64,000 nt of DNA from Tetrahymena elliotti 4EA (taxonomy: Eukaryota > Ciliophora > Oligohymenophorea > Hymenostomatida > Tetrahymenidae), in NCBI GenBank assembly GCA_000231825.2, contig JH720353.1:1-64000 (forward strand), written 5' to 3'. Shown in pieces: positions 38,001-50,600 of this stretch. Each line of letters begins with the position of its first letter. Positions within the stretch are counted from its first letter, which is position 1. A model generated the notes under the pieces. The model was given only the letters and a program-made list of their open reading frames with translations, ran no database searches and was not told where the DNA came from. Position numbers and translations under genes: made by a program.

Positions 38001-38853
38001 AAGATATAATAAGCCTATGAACCCTAAAGAAATAAATAACACTATTGATATTGCATAGGGTATAACAGGAGGCGATGATGATGAAGATAACCCTTCATTT
38101 ATGAAAAAATAAAATTTAAATTTGAGCAAGTTAAACCAAACAGTAAATAGTTTTTATGTATCTAAATCAAATACATAATCCGATTTTTTCCAAAATGTTG
38201 GTAGTAACTCCAACAAAAAATCATAAACATAAATATTAAATGAAACAAGAAGGAGTGAAAATTTGTAATAAAGTAGGCCTAATACTTCAAATAACTAAGT
38301 TCCTATGTTGTAATTAAATAATTTTAATAGAGCAGGTAGTGGTAATAGCAAGAATAATAATAGTATTTTCCCTCACCATTCAACTTATCAATCACTTGCT
38401 AATAAGTAGAATGCTCTCTAAAATTTAGACAGTCACAGAGAAATGCAAAGACAAAACTTAATTCGATAAGCAGAAAATTATTTAAATAAAAGCAATAATT
38501 ACAATGGGTAAACAACACCAATTTAATAAAATGAAAAAGGATCAAGTAGAATGGAGCTTATAGGCTAAGATGATTAAGCTAATTCTCCTGATAATACATA
38601 AAGAGAATCTAATCCATTTAGGATATTATAGGATTATAGGATGAAAATAATAGGAGTAAATGACTTAGATGAAGATATACTAAAGTCAATATCATAGCCA
38701 GAGACTCTATCAAGAGATTATTCTAAAAGTGAATATTAAAAGATGAAACAAATTTTTACCAGGGGATAATCTAACTCCAGACTTCAAACACACCCATTAA
38801 AGCAGCATGTAAATAGTAACAACATTTCACAGTAAAAATTAGATAATAATTGA
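35094..38853 (+). CDS. Four-TM protein with long Q/N-rich cytoplasmic tail
   Basis: A 1,230-residue protein in two exons, 35094-36281 and 36349-38853 (67-nt intron, phase 0). Residues about 1-110 are acidic and coiled-coil-prone, with two adjacent cysteines (EVCCRASDN). Four hydrophobic segments follow between about 35490 and 35870: VICLLILDLVFITLICLF, VQFIIYWISTIIFLASIIYL, SVINIVWHLLLIIINY, and FFVNIFLFVALLVFGA. The remaining 940 residues are hydrophilic, with a long Lys/Arg/Glu/Gln-rich single helix at about 36960-37330 and then N/Q/S-rich disordered sequence ending TSQQKLDNN-like. The overall design recalls TMEM60/TMEM185-type four-TM proteins, without a convincing motif. No function is proposed. 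Upstream in-frame sequence leaves the start slightly uncertain. Confidence 0.8.
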
Positions 38854-39911
38854 AAAATTAAAAAATTTAAACTGCCCTCTTATTTAATTAAAAAAAAAAT
38901 AAATTTTGAAAATTCTATCAATAAATAAACTAATATCTTTAGTTAAATTAAATAAATTAAACTAATTAATTAAATTAAATAATATCTTTAATCTTTATAT
39001 TACTAAAAAATTATATCATTTGTTAAATTATCTTTTACTAAAATCTTTAAATTAATGTTTATAAACTCAATCTCTTTTTTAAATTAAAATTGTGTTTGTC
39101 TTTGGATAATCATTTTTTTTCAAAAATTTAAAAGCTGAAAATAAAACTTTGTTAAAATCAATTTAAATTTAAAAAAGACCAAACTACAATAATCTCTTTT
39201 GAATATTTAATCTATCAATTTTCATAAACTTAACATTATATAATAGACCTTCTTAACATTTTATCTGATGAACTATTTGTTCTTCAATCTTATTTTAAAT
39301 TTAATTTTTAAAATTTTTGTAATTTTATATAAATTTCAATTCATGTTGTTGAGAGATTAAAACAAATAAATGTAACTATTTTAAAAGAAAATATTTTAAT
39401 TAAAATTATTCTACTTATTTATCTTGAAAGATAATATAATTTATTGAAATATTTATTGATATTGCTTTCATTTTTAAACAGTATTAAAGAGTAAAATATT
39501 AACTTTTTAAAAAATTATGTAGAAAACTATTTTAAAAGTAATATAATTTGGTTTGAAATGCTAATAAAGAAGAAAGTAAATTTGATATTTTAACTAATTT
39601 GAACCATCTTTTTTAAAGCTTACATGAAAATTTATTTTTTGTTATTTTGATTATTTAGAGTTTATTTGCAAAGAAAACGATTAAATTATTGTTAAATAGA
39701 TCTTAGAAATATCAAACAAAATAAGACTTGAGAGATACCAATTGACTAATATAATAAATAATAAGTTGCTGCTGCTTGGTGCTGATACTGTAATAAAGAA
39801 GAAAAAGAAAGAAAGATATAAAAAAATTATATTGATTTTGGAAATTAAAAATCAAAGGGAAAACATTAAATAAAATTAATAAAGAAAAGCAATAAGAAGT
39901 ATCTTATAAAG
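38854..39911. other. Intergenic upstream of NDUFV2
   Basis: A+T-rich spacer of about 1.06 kb. A G+C-richer patch at about 39765-39795 (tgctgctgcttggtgctgatactg) lies close upstream of the NDUFV2 start and may be 5' UTR or promoter; no RNA fold recognised. Confidence 0.5.
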
Positions 39912-41130
39912 ATGTTGAGCAAAGGATTTAAATAATTGTTCGGTTTAACAAAGGCCACTAATTTTTAGAGCAAAAATTTTTTCTCAAGATTAGCAGCTCA
40001 CAGAAAAAATGACGATAATAGCGATTCAGTTCCTTTTGAATTTACCCCTGAAAACTACAAGGAAATTGAAAAAATTCTTGCAAAATATCCCTTAAAGCAA
40101 AAGCGTTCTGCAGTCATGCCCCTCCTTTATTTAGTCTAAGAATAAAATAACAACTGGGTTCCTTTATCTGCAATGAAAAAGATTGCCAAAATATTAGAAA
40201 TGCCTGAAATTGATGTTTATGAAGTTGCTACTTTCTATACTATGTATAACAGAGAACCTGTAGGCAAATTCCACTTATAAATCTGTGGTACCACTCCTTG
40301 TTAATTATGTGGATCTCGTGATATTACTAAAGCTATTGAAGAATATACCCAAACTAAGTTAGGTCATACTTCAGCAGATGGCAAGTGGACTCTCGAAGAA
40401 GTTGAATGTTTAGGTAATATTATCTTTAAATTAAATATATTTGCAAAATATAACTTGAAATATTCCTAATTTGAATAATAAATTCATCCAATCATTATTT
40501 TAAAAACTCTACATAAAAGCTATATGAGGATAGAACAATAGAAATAGTTAAAATAAAATGCAGTTAAGATACAATGTTAAATCAATTAATATTTTTATTT
40601 AAGAAAACTAAACATTTAAGCCAATAGAAAAAATATATCTTATTTTAACAATATGTTATTTACTAATAGCTTAGCCTACTAAATGCTAATAAAGCCAACT
40701 ATCTAATAAAAACTCAGAATTAAAAAAATAGATTTATTTCAGGATATTTAAAATAATTTGAGTAAAAAACATTTAATTTTTAAACTATTTTAATTTAAAA
40801 ATATAAGGTGCTTGCTCTAATGCCCCTATGATTTAAGTTAATAACAAATGGGTATATGAAGATTTAACTACTGAAAATGTTGTTAAGCTCTTAAAGGATT
40901 TGGAAAACGGTACTGATAAAAAGGGACCTTAAAATCACCGTAACTAAGTTGAAGGTCCTCTTGGTAGATCTACTCTTTTACAAAAAGATTACTTAACTGG
41001 AGAGATCCGTTTCAGCCGTGATTTCTCTAAGGCTAAATCAGACTGGGTTGCCTAAAAAGAACAAGAAAGAATTGAAGCTGAAAAAAAGAAAGCTGCTACT
41101 GCTGCTGCTGCTGCTGCTGCTAAAAAGTGA
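39912..41130 (+). CDS. NDUFV2: NADH:ubiquinone oxidoreductase 24 kDa subunit (NDUFV2)
   Basis: The 24 kDa [2Fe-2S] subunit of mitochondrial complex I, in the matrix NADH-oxidising arm. Exons are 39912-40413 and 40808-41130, with a 394-nt phase-1 intron. The product is 274 residues. A basic, Ser/Phe-containing N-terminus (about 1-32) looks like a mitochondrial presequence. Conserved blocks are [51 protein letters not shown], the pair [15 protein letters not shown], and [13 protein letters not shown]. The four cluster ligands are all present as CX4C and CX3C (the second pair straddles the intron). Unusually, the C-terminus ends in a charged helix and an alanine run encoded by GCT repeats (about 41093-41120). 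Confidence 0.97.
41093..41120 (+). repeat. GCT trinucleotide run encoding poly-Ala
   Basis: Consecutive (GCT) repeats with one ACT interruption encode the alanine-rich end of NDUFV2, just before the final Lys-Lys and TGA. It is in frame, so length changes of three bases would be tolerated. Confidence 0.9.
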
Positions 41131-42655
41131 TGATGCTAAAATAAGTATCTCTTAAAAACAATAAATTAAAAGAGAAATCATATATTTAAGGCTTTCAAAT
41201 TAAAATTCTATCAAAATTTTAAGAGCTAGCATAATTTATGTATTTTCTCATTTGTTGTAAAATTAGGTTCTTAATCATTTACAAATCAACAAGCTTATCA
41301 AATTTTAATTTTTAAACAATAGAGAAATTCTAATTTTTTATTAATTGTCTAAATTTAATTGTGTAAAAATGTAAAACATCTTCTAGATTTTTATTGTCCT
41401 AATTACTAAATAGATAGATAGATTTATTTTTACATTATTTTGAAATTATCATATAAAACAGATTTTAGATTTAAATTGATTCAGTAACTTGCTTTATTTA
41501 AGCTATTTAAAAATATTTTTACATAAACCAAATTGTGTAATTTAAAATAATAGATATTTTTTAATAAAATTAATTTTATTCTTTTTACTTAATTTTCTGA
41601 TAAATAATTTTTTATTTTCATTAGATGATGAATTATTGAAATAAAAGTATTAATTATAAATTTACAAAAAATTTATATTTCGAGTTTTAAGTAAACTAAG
41701 ATTGTAAAGAAAGACTCGAATTGAATGTTATTTTATTAATATTTAATATGTCAAATATAAGAATAAAAAAAATTTGTTGAACATTATTTATTATTTTTTA
41801 TTATTTTTAATGGAATCAAATATTATTAAATAAATTTACTTTAAGAACATTTCTATTTTATATTATTAATAAAAGTAAATTTATTTTAAAATGTTAAAAA
41901 ATTCAAGAAATTCAGTTAATCTTTAAAATTATATATGACTTTTGTTTTGGTTGTTTTGTAACCATAATTTTTAATTTATGACCGTTTACTAATTTTCATT
42001 TTAAAGATACATACTAAGTAAGAGTTTATAATTGAAAATCTAGAAAAATAAATGATGAATTTTATAAAAAATTATGAATATTACTTTTTTTGTATGAAAT
42101 TTTTATTTTCTATCTTTGAATACTTAAATTTGCAAACATTTTATGAGCTTTTTGAAGTGAAAATGAGGCTATTGATGATCAAAAACTGAGTCAAATATAA
42201 ACTAAAATATTTTTTAGTTTTTTCTTGAAATTAATACCTTGTAATAATATTACTAAAAAATAGATTATATGGCAATAAAAATATAAATAATATTTGAAAT
42301 CGTGGGAATTTCTAATTCAAATCAATTTTTTTAACAAAAGTAAATGGGAATTTTATTGAGAATAAATCGAGAAAGTATGTATAACATGAAGTTTCATTAA
42401 AAAATCAGAGTTTTGATGTGTGAATTTTTTAAAATTTCACATTCTTTTTTTCTCTTAATGGATATATTGATGTGGATAAAGCTTAAACACAGACATCTAT
42501 CTATTTGTCTTAAAAAAGCCTAGATATTTAATATTTATAATAAATTCATAAAAAAAGTGAAATAAAAATTATTAGAATTCAAGTTAAGAAAAACAAACAC
42601 AAAAGATACTGAAAAAAAATATTAAAGCATATTATATTAGCTTCAGATTTTAGAA
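41131..42655. other. Intergenic, 1.5 kb, largest spacer in the window
   Basis: A+T-rich throughout. I found no coding frame, tRNA or convincing snoRNA. A tgatgatc...ctgag patch at about 42173-42190 has C- and D-like boxes but only about 10 nt apart. Confidence 0.5.
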
Positions 42656-45600
42656 ATGTCAAACAATCCAAACTCTTTAAGAGGATCTTTCCTCAACAAT
42701 AATGGCCAAAGAACCACTTAGGTTCCTACTTCAAATTTTGGTGTCCCATCTTCATAGCCTATCAATGTTTCCTCCTTACCAGCTTATACTAGTTATTAAC
42801 CACTAACTACTTCAAATTACGTGTCCTCAACCAACCCTTCAATATATTCATCTTACACAACTTCTGGTACACCAGGAATTACGTCTACAAGTACTGTGCC
42901 ATCTAGCTATTTAAGTACTTTAGGAACTACAACAACTGGCTTAACAACCTCAAGTTTAGCATAATAGCCAGCTACCACTAGTTATTCTAACACAACAAGT
43001 TATTAGATTTCTTAAAGCAATCCTGTAACAAGCACAGCAGTAACTACTGGAAATTCTGTTCCTGTGGCTTAAACTTTATCTTACGATTCTGCATATATTT
43101 AAGAAATTTTGAACAAAAGCAAACAAACAAGTAAGCTTGAAAAATTTCCTTTTTTTATCATTTTAAAAAATATTTTATTATTAATACAGTATCTGAAGGG
43201 TAATCAAAGATTTCTAATTTGGTAAACAGTACTACAGTAACAACAACTACAACTAATACTGCAGCCTAAAATTATTTGGTACCTGGAGCAGGTTTGACTA
43301 CTTCTCAAGCTAATGACAATATACAAATTTCTTCTGCAACTTCAAGCAATTTGTATAGCTCTAACTTAGCTAATCCTATTTACACTAATAACTTGACAAC
43401 TTCTACAAACTATGATAAATTTTCACCCTTAAAGCAATCAACAAACTTTACTACTACTTCTTTAGCAGCCTCAGGCATAAGTAAGACGATAATTATTTTA
43501 AAAACGAATTGTATTTAGAAATAATATTTTTTAAAATAAATTTTAGATTACAGAGTTGAAGTAAAAGCTTAAATGAAATACTTGAATGTTATTAAAGAAG
43601 AAATGGTTTAAAAGTAATAAAACTATGAAAAGGATGTTTAAGGATTATTAACAGGAATGAAGAGAGAAATGGAGGCAGAGTTTGAAAAAACATTAGATCA
43701 CGTTCATGCCTCATAGCTTGAAAGTAGCAATAAAGTTTAAACACTCCAAAAAGATGTTGAAACTTTAACAGAAAAATTGTTCATGTCTTCTTAAATCAAT
43801 GACATGCAAGCAATAAAAATAAAAAATTTAGAATAAACATTAGATAAAGAAACCCAAGAGAAGATACAACTTTAAACTTCTAATTTAGATTTAGACTAAA
43901 TCAAAACTGAATTAGCCGTTATTAAAACTGAAAATGAAGCTCTTCGTTAATCATAAACTTCTGGACCAGAATCACTTACTCAAGAAATTAAGTTACTTGA
44001 GTAATAATACTTATAAGAAAAGGATAAGAATCACCATTTAGTTGCTGAACACTCTCAAGAAGTGTAGAAATTGAATCATCAAATCAGTGATCTTTAGGAC
44101 TAAATAGTAAATATTTAGAAGGAATTAAATGAGAAATCAGTTTAAGTCCATGATCTTCAAAAAGAGAAGGAAATCATTTTAATAGAAAAAAACAATATTT
44201 CAAAATCTTTGGTTGAGAAGGAGACAATCATTGAAAAAGTAAATAAATTATTTTATTAAAAATTTAAATCAAATAATTGTTTCTAAAATAGGAAAAAAAA
44301 GAAATATTTGAAATTTCATCAGCCAGTGAGTCAGAAGTTCATCAATTAAGAGATTAGATTTCTAAGTTATAATTAGAATTGAGAGTTCACTCTGAAGGAT
44401 AGTAAAATGAATTAACTACTTTGATTGAAGCTTTGAGGGCAGAAATTGAAGACAAGGATAAATAGCTAACTTAATTAAGAGAATTTGTTATGGAAGTTTA
44501 ACATACTGGTTAGGTTAAGGTTTTAGAAAGAGAATCACTATTACAAGAAAAGGATTAAATTATTCAATCTCAAAAGGAAGAATTGATGCTCCTTTCATCT
44601 AAAATTTAATAATTTATGAGATCAAATACCTTGACAGCTTAGGGAGAAAGCGAAACAATTACAACAGAAAGTATTAGAGTTGATGCAAAGTCACAAAAGA
44701 AAGAGAGACAAGAGGCAGAACTACAATAATAAATCTAAGAAATACCTTTTGAAGGAGCTGAAGAAGGAGAAGAAGAAGTAATGGAATTCAATATGGATGT
44801 TAGTAAGGCAAAATAAACAAGATAAGAAGGTGATAAGTAAGGTTTTTTTGACTAAGCTTCATCTTTATCCAAGGAATTAATGGAAAATAAGCAAGTCTAA
44901 GACTCCTTATTAAAAGAAAAAGATGGATTAAGCAAAAAGGTAACAGAACTTAATGTTAAATACCTTGATGCAGAAAAACAAAATAATGAAAAGATAGCTA
45001 AATACTAAAAACAAGAAGCTGAACTCAAGCAATAAATTGAAAAGTTGCAAAAAAATATTGATGAATTAACATAATAGGTAAATTTTATTTTTTTATGACC
45101 TACCTTTATGATGATCAATCTTTCAATTTTTAAAAAAATACAATTTTATTATCAAAAGATTCAATCTTAAAAGACCTAATTAGAAAATGAAGGCTAAACT
45201 AAATTAGCAGCTGAATAAAATAAAATCAAGCAAGAACAAGAAGCTCATTAAGTTAAGATCGCTGAGTTGTAAAATACATATTCTCATGAAAAATCTCTCT
45301 TAGAATCCAAAATAGCTGAATTAAATAATTAAATTACTATTTTGGAAAGAAAGCAAACTGACTTGAGCAGCAGCCATGAAACTTAATTAAATTCCATTAA
45401 TGCTTCTCACAGAAATAGTCTTGCTGAATTACAAGCTCATTAGGACTTAAAAATCACTGAAATCTAAACTACTTTCTCTTCAGAAAAAGTATTATTAGAA
45501 TCTAAGATTACCTAATTGAATACTGAAATTACAACTTTAAAGGAAAGATTGAATGAAGAAAAAGCTCAAAGCGATCAACGTGTTAGCCAAATTTTGTTAT

Positions 45601-47369
45601 CATAAAGCAGCAGTAGCTCTGAAATCATTAGCAAACATGAATTGAGAGTCACTGAGTTACAAAATAACTTCAGCTTACAAAGAAATGAATTGGAATCAAA
45701 GATAGCAGATCTTTAAAATCAAGTAGTTATTTTAGAATAAAAACTACGTGATGAAAAAAGCAACCATGATGCCTTAATTAATTAAACCACAGTCTCTCAT
45801 AAGAATGCTTTGGATGAATAAGTCCGTAGTTATGAGCTCAAGTTAGCTGATTAGTAGAAATCTTATGAACAAAAAATTACTGAAATCAATCAAAAGCATC
45901 AAGAATTATCAACAGATAGCTAGAAGTAAATTTAAAAGATAACTTAAGAAAATGCAGAAAAGTTGACTTAGATTGAAACTCAACACAAATAAACAATTTA
46001 AGTCTTAGAGGAAGGATTTAAGGCTTAAATTCACAACATCTAAGAAAATCACAAGAAAGAAATATCTTTAACTGAAGAAAACTAAAAGAAATAACTTAAT
46101 GCAGGCGAACAATAAAAATTAGAATTAATCGAAAACTAATATAAGTAAAGAATAAGCAATTTAGAAAGTGAAAATAAACTTAAAATTGAATAGCTAGAAA
46201 AGTAACATTAAGCAAAAATTGATGAAACTATTAAATCTTAGAATGTTAAAATTTAAGAAATTGAAAAGAATTATTCATCAAAAATATCTTCTTTAGTTAA
46301 TGAAAAAGAATAGTTAAGTTCTTCAATTAATAGCGCTTCTAGAGGATAATAAGACAAAGAAGCTTAACTCTAGAAAGAAATAAGTGAATTAAAGTTGAGA
46401 ATAGAAACTTTAGTAATTGATCATCATAAAGAAATCATCAAAGAAGAATAAAAGTACAATTAGTTGAGATAGACTGTTCAATAAAGCTCGTTAAATTCTC
46501 AAATCATATCTGAATCTAGTAGTATTTAATACAATTAAACTAGCTCTACATCTAATAATGCAGATTAACTTGATCTCTAACGTAGTTACAACTAACTTAT
46601 TGAAATTAATAAGGAAAATATTAAAAAAATTCAAGAAGAGAGAAGATTGTATGGAATCTTATAAGACGAACACAAAAAATTAGAATAATAATTGACTACT
46701 TTAAAGAGCGAAAAGAATAATACTGATAAGAAATCAAAGGTAGTAGAAAACTCTTAAGCTGTCACTACTGCAGTCACTTCATAACAAAAAAATAAAGCAT
46801 ATCAAGAAGTTGAATAAAGAGTATCAAAAGAATTAGAACTCACAGTATTAAGATTAAAAGAAGAAAATGCAATCATTCGTGATTAACTTAAGAAGGAATA
46901 TGAAGTTAAGATTTCTGCATTAGAAACTTAAGCTAGTGAATATGAAAAGAAAATGACTGAATTAGAATAAGTTAAGATTGAATTGAAAGCTATGAAGGAT
47001 GAAAAGGATGAAGCTGAATGGGAAAAGGCTAGAAAGAGCAATCCCAACAGAGGAGGAGTACCTAAAGAAGAAGTTCCTAAAAAAACTGGAGTAGAAAAAG
47101 AAAAAGAAGAATTGCAAAAGGTACTTGAAAAGAAGAATGAAGAATTAAGAAAGTTAAAGAATGAATTCAAAAAATTAGAAAAGTAACTCAAGAATCTTCA
47201 AGCTAAATCTCCTCAAGTAACACCCTCTGCAGCAACAGCTGAGTCTCAACCAACTCTTAATACAGAAGAAGGAGAAACTAAAAAGAGTAAAAAGAAAGGA
47301 TAAAAGGTTGATGATGATTTATAAAAGATTTTCAAGCTTGCAGACATAATTTATCAAATAAACCAATGA
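42656..47369 (+). CDS. Large coiled-coil protein with Ser/Thr-rich head
   Basis: A protein of roughly 1,480 residues, with short introns at about 43131-43189, 43483-43546, 44240-44292 and 45079-45161. The head (about residues 1-265) is Ser/Thr/Asn/Pro-rich and disordered (SLPAYTSYQPLTTSNYVSST, TTTTTTNTAAQNYLV). From about 43550 to 47190 it is almost continuous coiled coil, rich in Gln, Glu, Lys and Leu, with many repeats of the kind EKEIILIEKNNISKSLVEKE and KKNEELRKLKNEFKKLEKQ. The C-terminus has a short acidic/Pro/Thr linker and ends DDDLQKIFKLADIIYQINQ. The architecture fits a golgin, basal-body or cytoskeletal scaffold. No GRIP, ARL-binding or motor motif is recognised, so no function is assigned. 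Antisense ORFs in this interval are shadows. Confidence 0.85.
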
Positions 47370-47688
47370 GTCTATGAATAGATATGATCCTTTTTTATTT
47401 AATATATTATTATTATTTTAATATGTGTTTTTTTATTTTAAATATTAGTAAAATTTGATGTTTTTATGAATAAATCTAACTCAATTATTTTTTTATGTAA
47501 TTAAAATTTAAGGATTTGATAGATTTCAATACATACTTTATTATAAACTTAAAAATGTAATGAATAATTAAACAGAAAAAAAATTACTTTACTTTAGTTA
47601 TTTAATTATTCTTAATTTTATTTGTTTAGACAAAAGGAGAAGGAATAAATTATTTAAAAAATAGAAGAAATAATTGCAAAAATAAATA
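47370..47688. other. Short intergenic spacer
   Basis: A+T-rich 5' flank of the giant membrane protein gene. Nothing recognised. Confidence 0.5.
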
Positions 47689-50600
47689 ATGAATAAAGTT
47701 CAATATTTTTTTATTTTATTAGCTTAATTTATATCAATATATTAATCATATGACAGTTAGTGCTCTATTAAGTATTGTCTTCAGTGTGATAGTTATGGAA
47801 AATGTATTTTATGTGAAGAAAACTACTATTATTCAAAATAAAGAGATACATGTGTATCTAATTGCTCATAACAATTTTATGTTAGAGAGACTTAAACATG
47901 TACATAAATCTGTGGAAAAAATTATAAAGAAGACATCTTAACTTAAACTTGTGAGAGTTTACTCAAGTGCGATCTACCTTAATAGCATGGATAAAATTTA
48001 ATGGGGAGTCAAATAATTTAAAAAATAGACTACTTAGAAGATTTAGATGTTCTAGTAGGGTTGTTTTAGTAATCTTAATATTTACATGTGTGGAATATGT
48101 AAACCAAAAATTTACTTCTTTAGGTTAATTTGTATATTGGATAAATAGTAAATTATGAAATATTTGAATAGAATATAGCTGATAAAATAAAATCTATGAG
48201 CAAAGATTCAAGAGTATTTGATGAAGATCCTCAAAATTAGCTTTAAAAAACTAACACTTTTTAAAAATATCTAGTAGCATTTAGTTTCTAAGGTGATTTA
48301 GTAACAGTAGATCTGAATACATTTCAGATAGTAAATTAAGATAAATTCGATATAGGAAATTTTACTTTAGCTGATTACAATAGCATGCTTCTTGTTAAAA
48401 GTTTATAAAATACCTTTCTCTACTCAATATCAAACAGTGGTAGATAAATTTAAAAATAAAAAATAGAGGGTTCTAAAATGTCAGATTATTTAAATTTTTA
48501 AAGCAAAGTGTTAATGATTAATAATGATTAGTAGACTGGTTATTCAATAATATTAACTGAATAATCTTTATATTTGATTAAAGATTATTTTGATAATGAT
48601 CATTTGTTTGAGATTGCTCCTTGCTAAATCTATAAAAATGTTAATAAAATAAATGCATTCAGTTTTTCATTTAACACTGGAGAATCTAATAAATTTTCAT
48701 CAATATTCGCTATTTCTCTTAAGTAAACACCTAACTAACTATAAATATATTCAGAAAAAATATGCATACAATAAATAGAATTATAAAGTGATATCATATC
48801 TATTTTCATAATTAAAACTAAAAATAAAATAGTGGTAACAACTTAAAATTCAATAATTATTTTATTTAAAGATAACATAAGTCTTACATATCAAATTGTT
48901 AAAAACTTTATGATTTCGTAAGACTCTTCAATAATAGCAACTCTTAGTTAACTTGAATAAGTGTTTTAGTAATTTATCATAGTAAATAAATCTAATAATT
49001 AAATGGATCTGTATTTAATTGATTCAGTCGAAAATTAGATCTAATTATTTTAAGCTAATATATTTTAATCATCAAATGGCTACCTTAAACTATATTTTTA
49101 CTTAGATCAAAAGGATATTGAAGATAAAACTGAAAAAAAAATCATATACCCTAAAGGAATAATCTTACTAAATTCAACCATATTTTATTCAAATTTTGAT
49201 AACATTTCAAAATAATATGTTAATCAAGGAAACACAATAAATTATTAGATAAAATAGGTATTACCTCAGTCAAATATAACATCAATCATATACTTAGATA
49301 AGAGATCAATAGTTATAACATGTCTACAAAATCTTAGTATGTATTTTTGGACTTTAACTAATAATGGAGCAGAATTAATTTGTTATATAAAAACTCCTGT
49401 TCCTTGTTAGTATATGAAAGTTAATTCTGATGAATCACATTTATTTGCAACTAGTAATGACATTAATAACATTAGCTATTATTTTTTTGTTGTTTAGCTT
49501 TCTAATTTTGATATTGAATTTTAAACTATTTATAAATAAGCTCAATTGATTTCATTTGAAATTTAATATTTAAGTTTTGTAAATTTGAAATAACAAAAAT
49601 CAGAGTTTATCATATTTTTAGAAACTGAAAGAATAATAATAATGTATTATGATTATATTCAAAGTACTTTAATTGTTTAAAGTGAGTATCAGATATAGGA
49701 TGCTTTCTACCAAAGCTATATGAAAGAAAACACACTTTTAGTTTGCTCATAGTAAAAAATGCAAACTATTTAATTATATTACAACTAAACAGTTTAAATT
49801 GCATTAAACTAAAGTTTATCTTTCTAATCACAGCTGGTTGATTGCAATTATAATTCTTATTATGAAAAGATCTCTGCTTCTAGCTAAAAGTCATAAGTTT
49901 ATTTAATTTCTTAAAATCTGACTTAAGAATATCTATTTAGATTAAAATTGGATTAAATTTCTTAAAAATGTTTATTCAGGTCAAGTAATTCAGTTGTATG
50001 CAAACTCTATAGTCCAAAAGAATCTATGCAATATTAAATTGTCTTAATTTAATTTAAAGAAAACACACTCTTCATTTTATATTAGTACATACAAGTATTA
50101 GATATTTTATTGGTAGATAATTAACCATTTAGTAATTATAATGACATATTTTAAATTTATTTTACTAAAGCTCTACCTTAAGCATCTTCTCTTAACTCTC
50201 TTAGAGTAAAAATTGATGAGAAACAAAATTTTTCTTTCAGCTATTATTCTTCATAATATGTCTACGATAAAGTATGTACTACTTCATACTACCTTTAAAA
50301 AGAGTTTAGATAAATATATGGATGCTCTAATGGGTTCACAGGAGATATCTTTTTTTAACCTCAAAATGATTATCCAAAGAAAAAATTTATCTCCATTAAA
50401 AATTCTCAAAGCACTGTTTTGCTAAAAAATATATTCAAGCTTATAGTATATGGAGAGAACTCTATGGAAATATTTGACTATAAAAATTATAAATCTCTCT
50501 TCTTATTCTAATGTTAATCAGATGATAAGATAATTTAACTTCTCGAAATTAATTATCCTTTTGAGTACATAATGATGCTTACTAGTTCATCTTTAAATTT

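Noticed and set aside
37938..38129. Minus-strand ORF with hydrophobic stretches
   Set aside because: Antisense to the open tail of the four-TM protein gene.
42164..42190. C/D snoRNA-like boxes (tgatga and ctga)
   Set aside because: The boxes are only about 10 nt apart and there is no terminal stem.
46928..47191. Minus-strand Ser/Phe-rich ORF
   Set aside because: Exact antisense shadow of the Glu/Lys-rich coiled coil.
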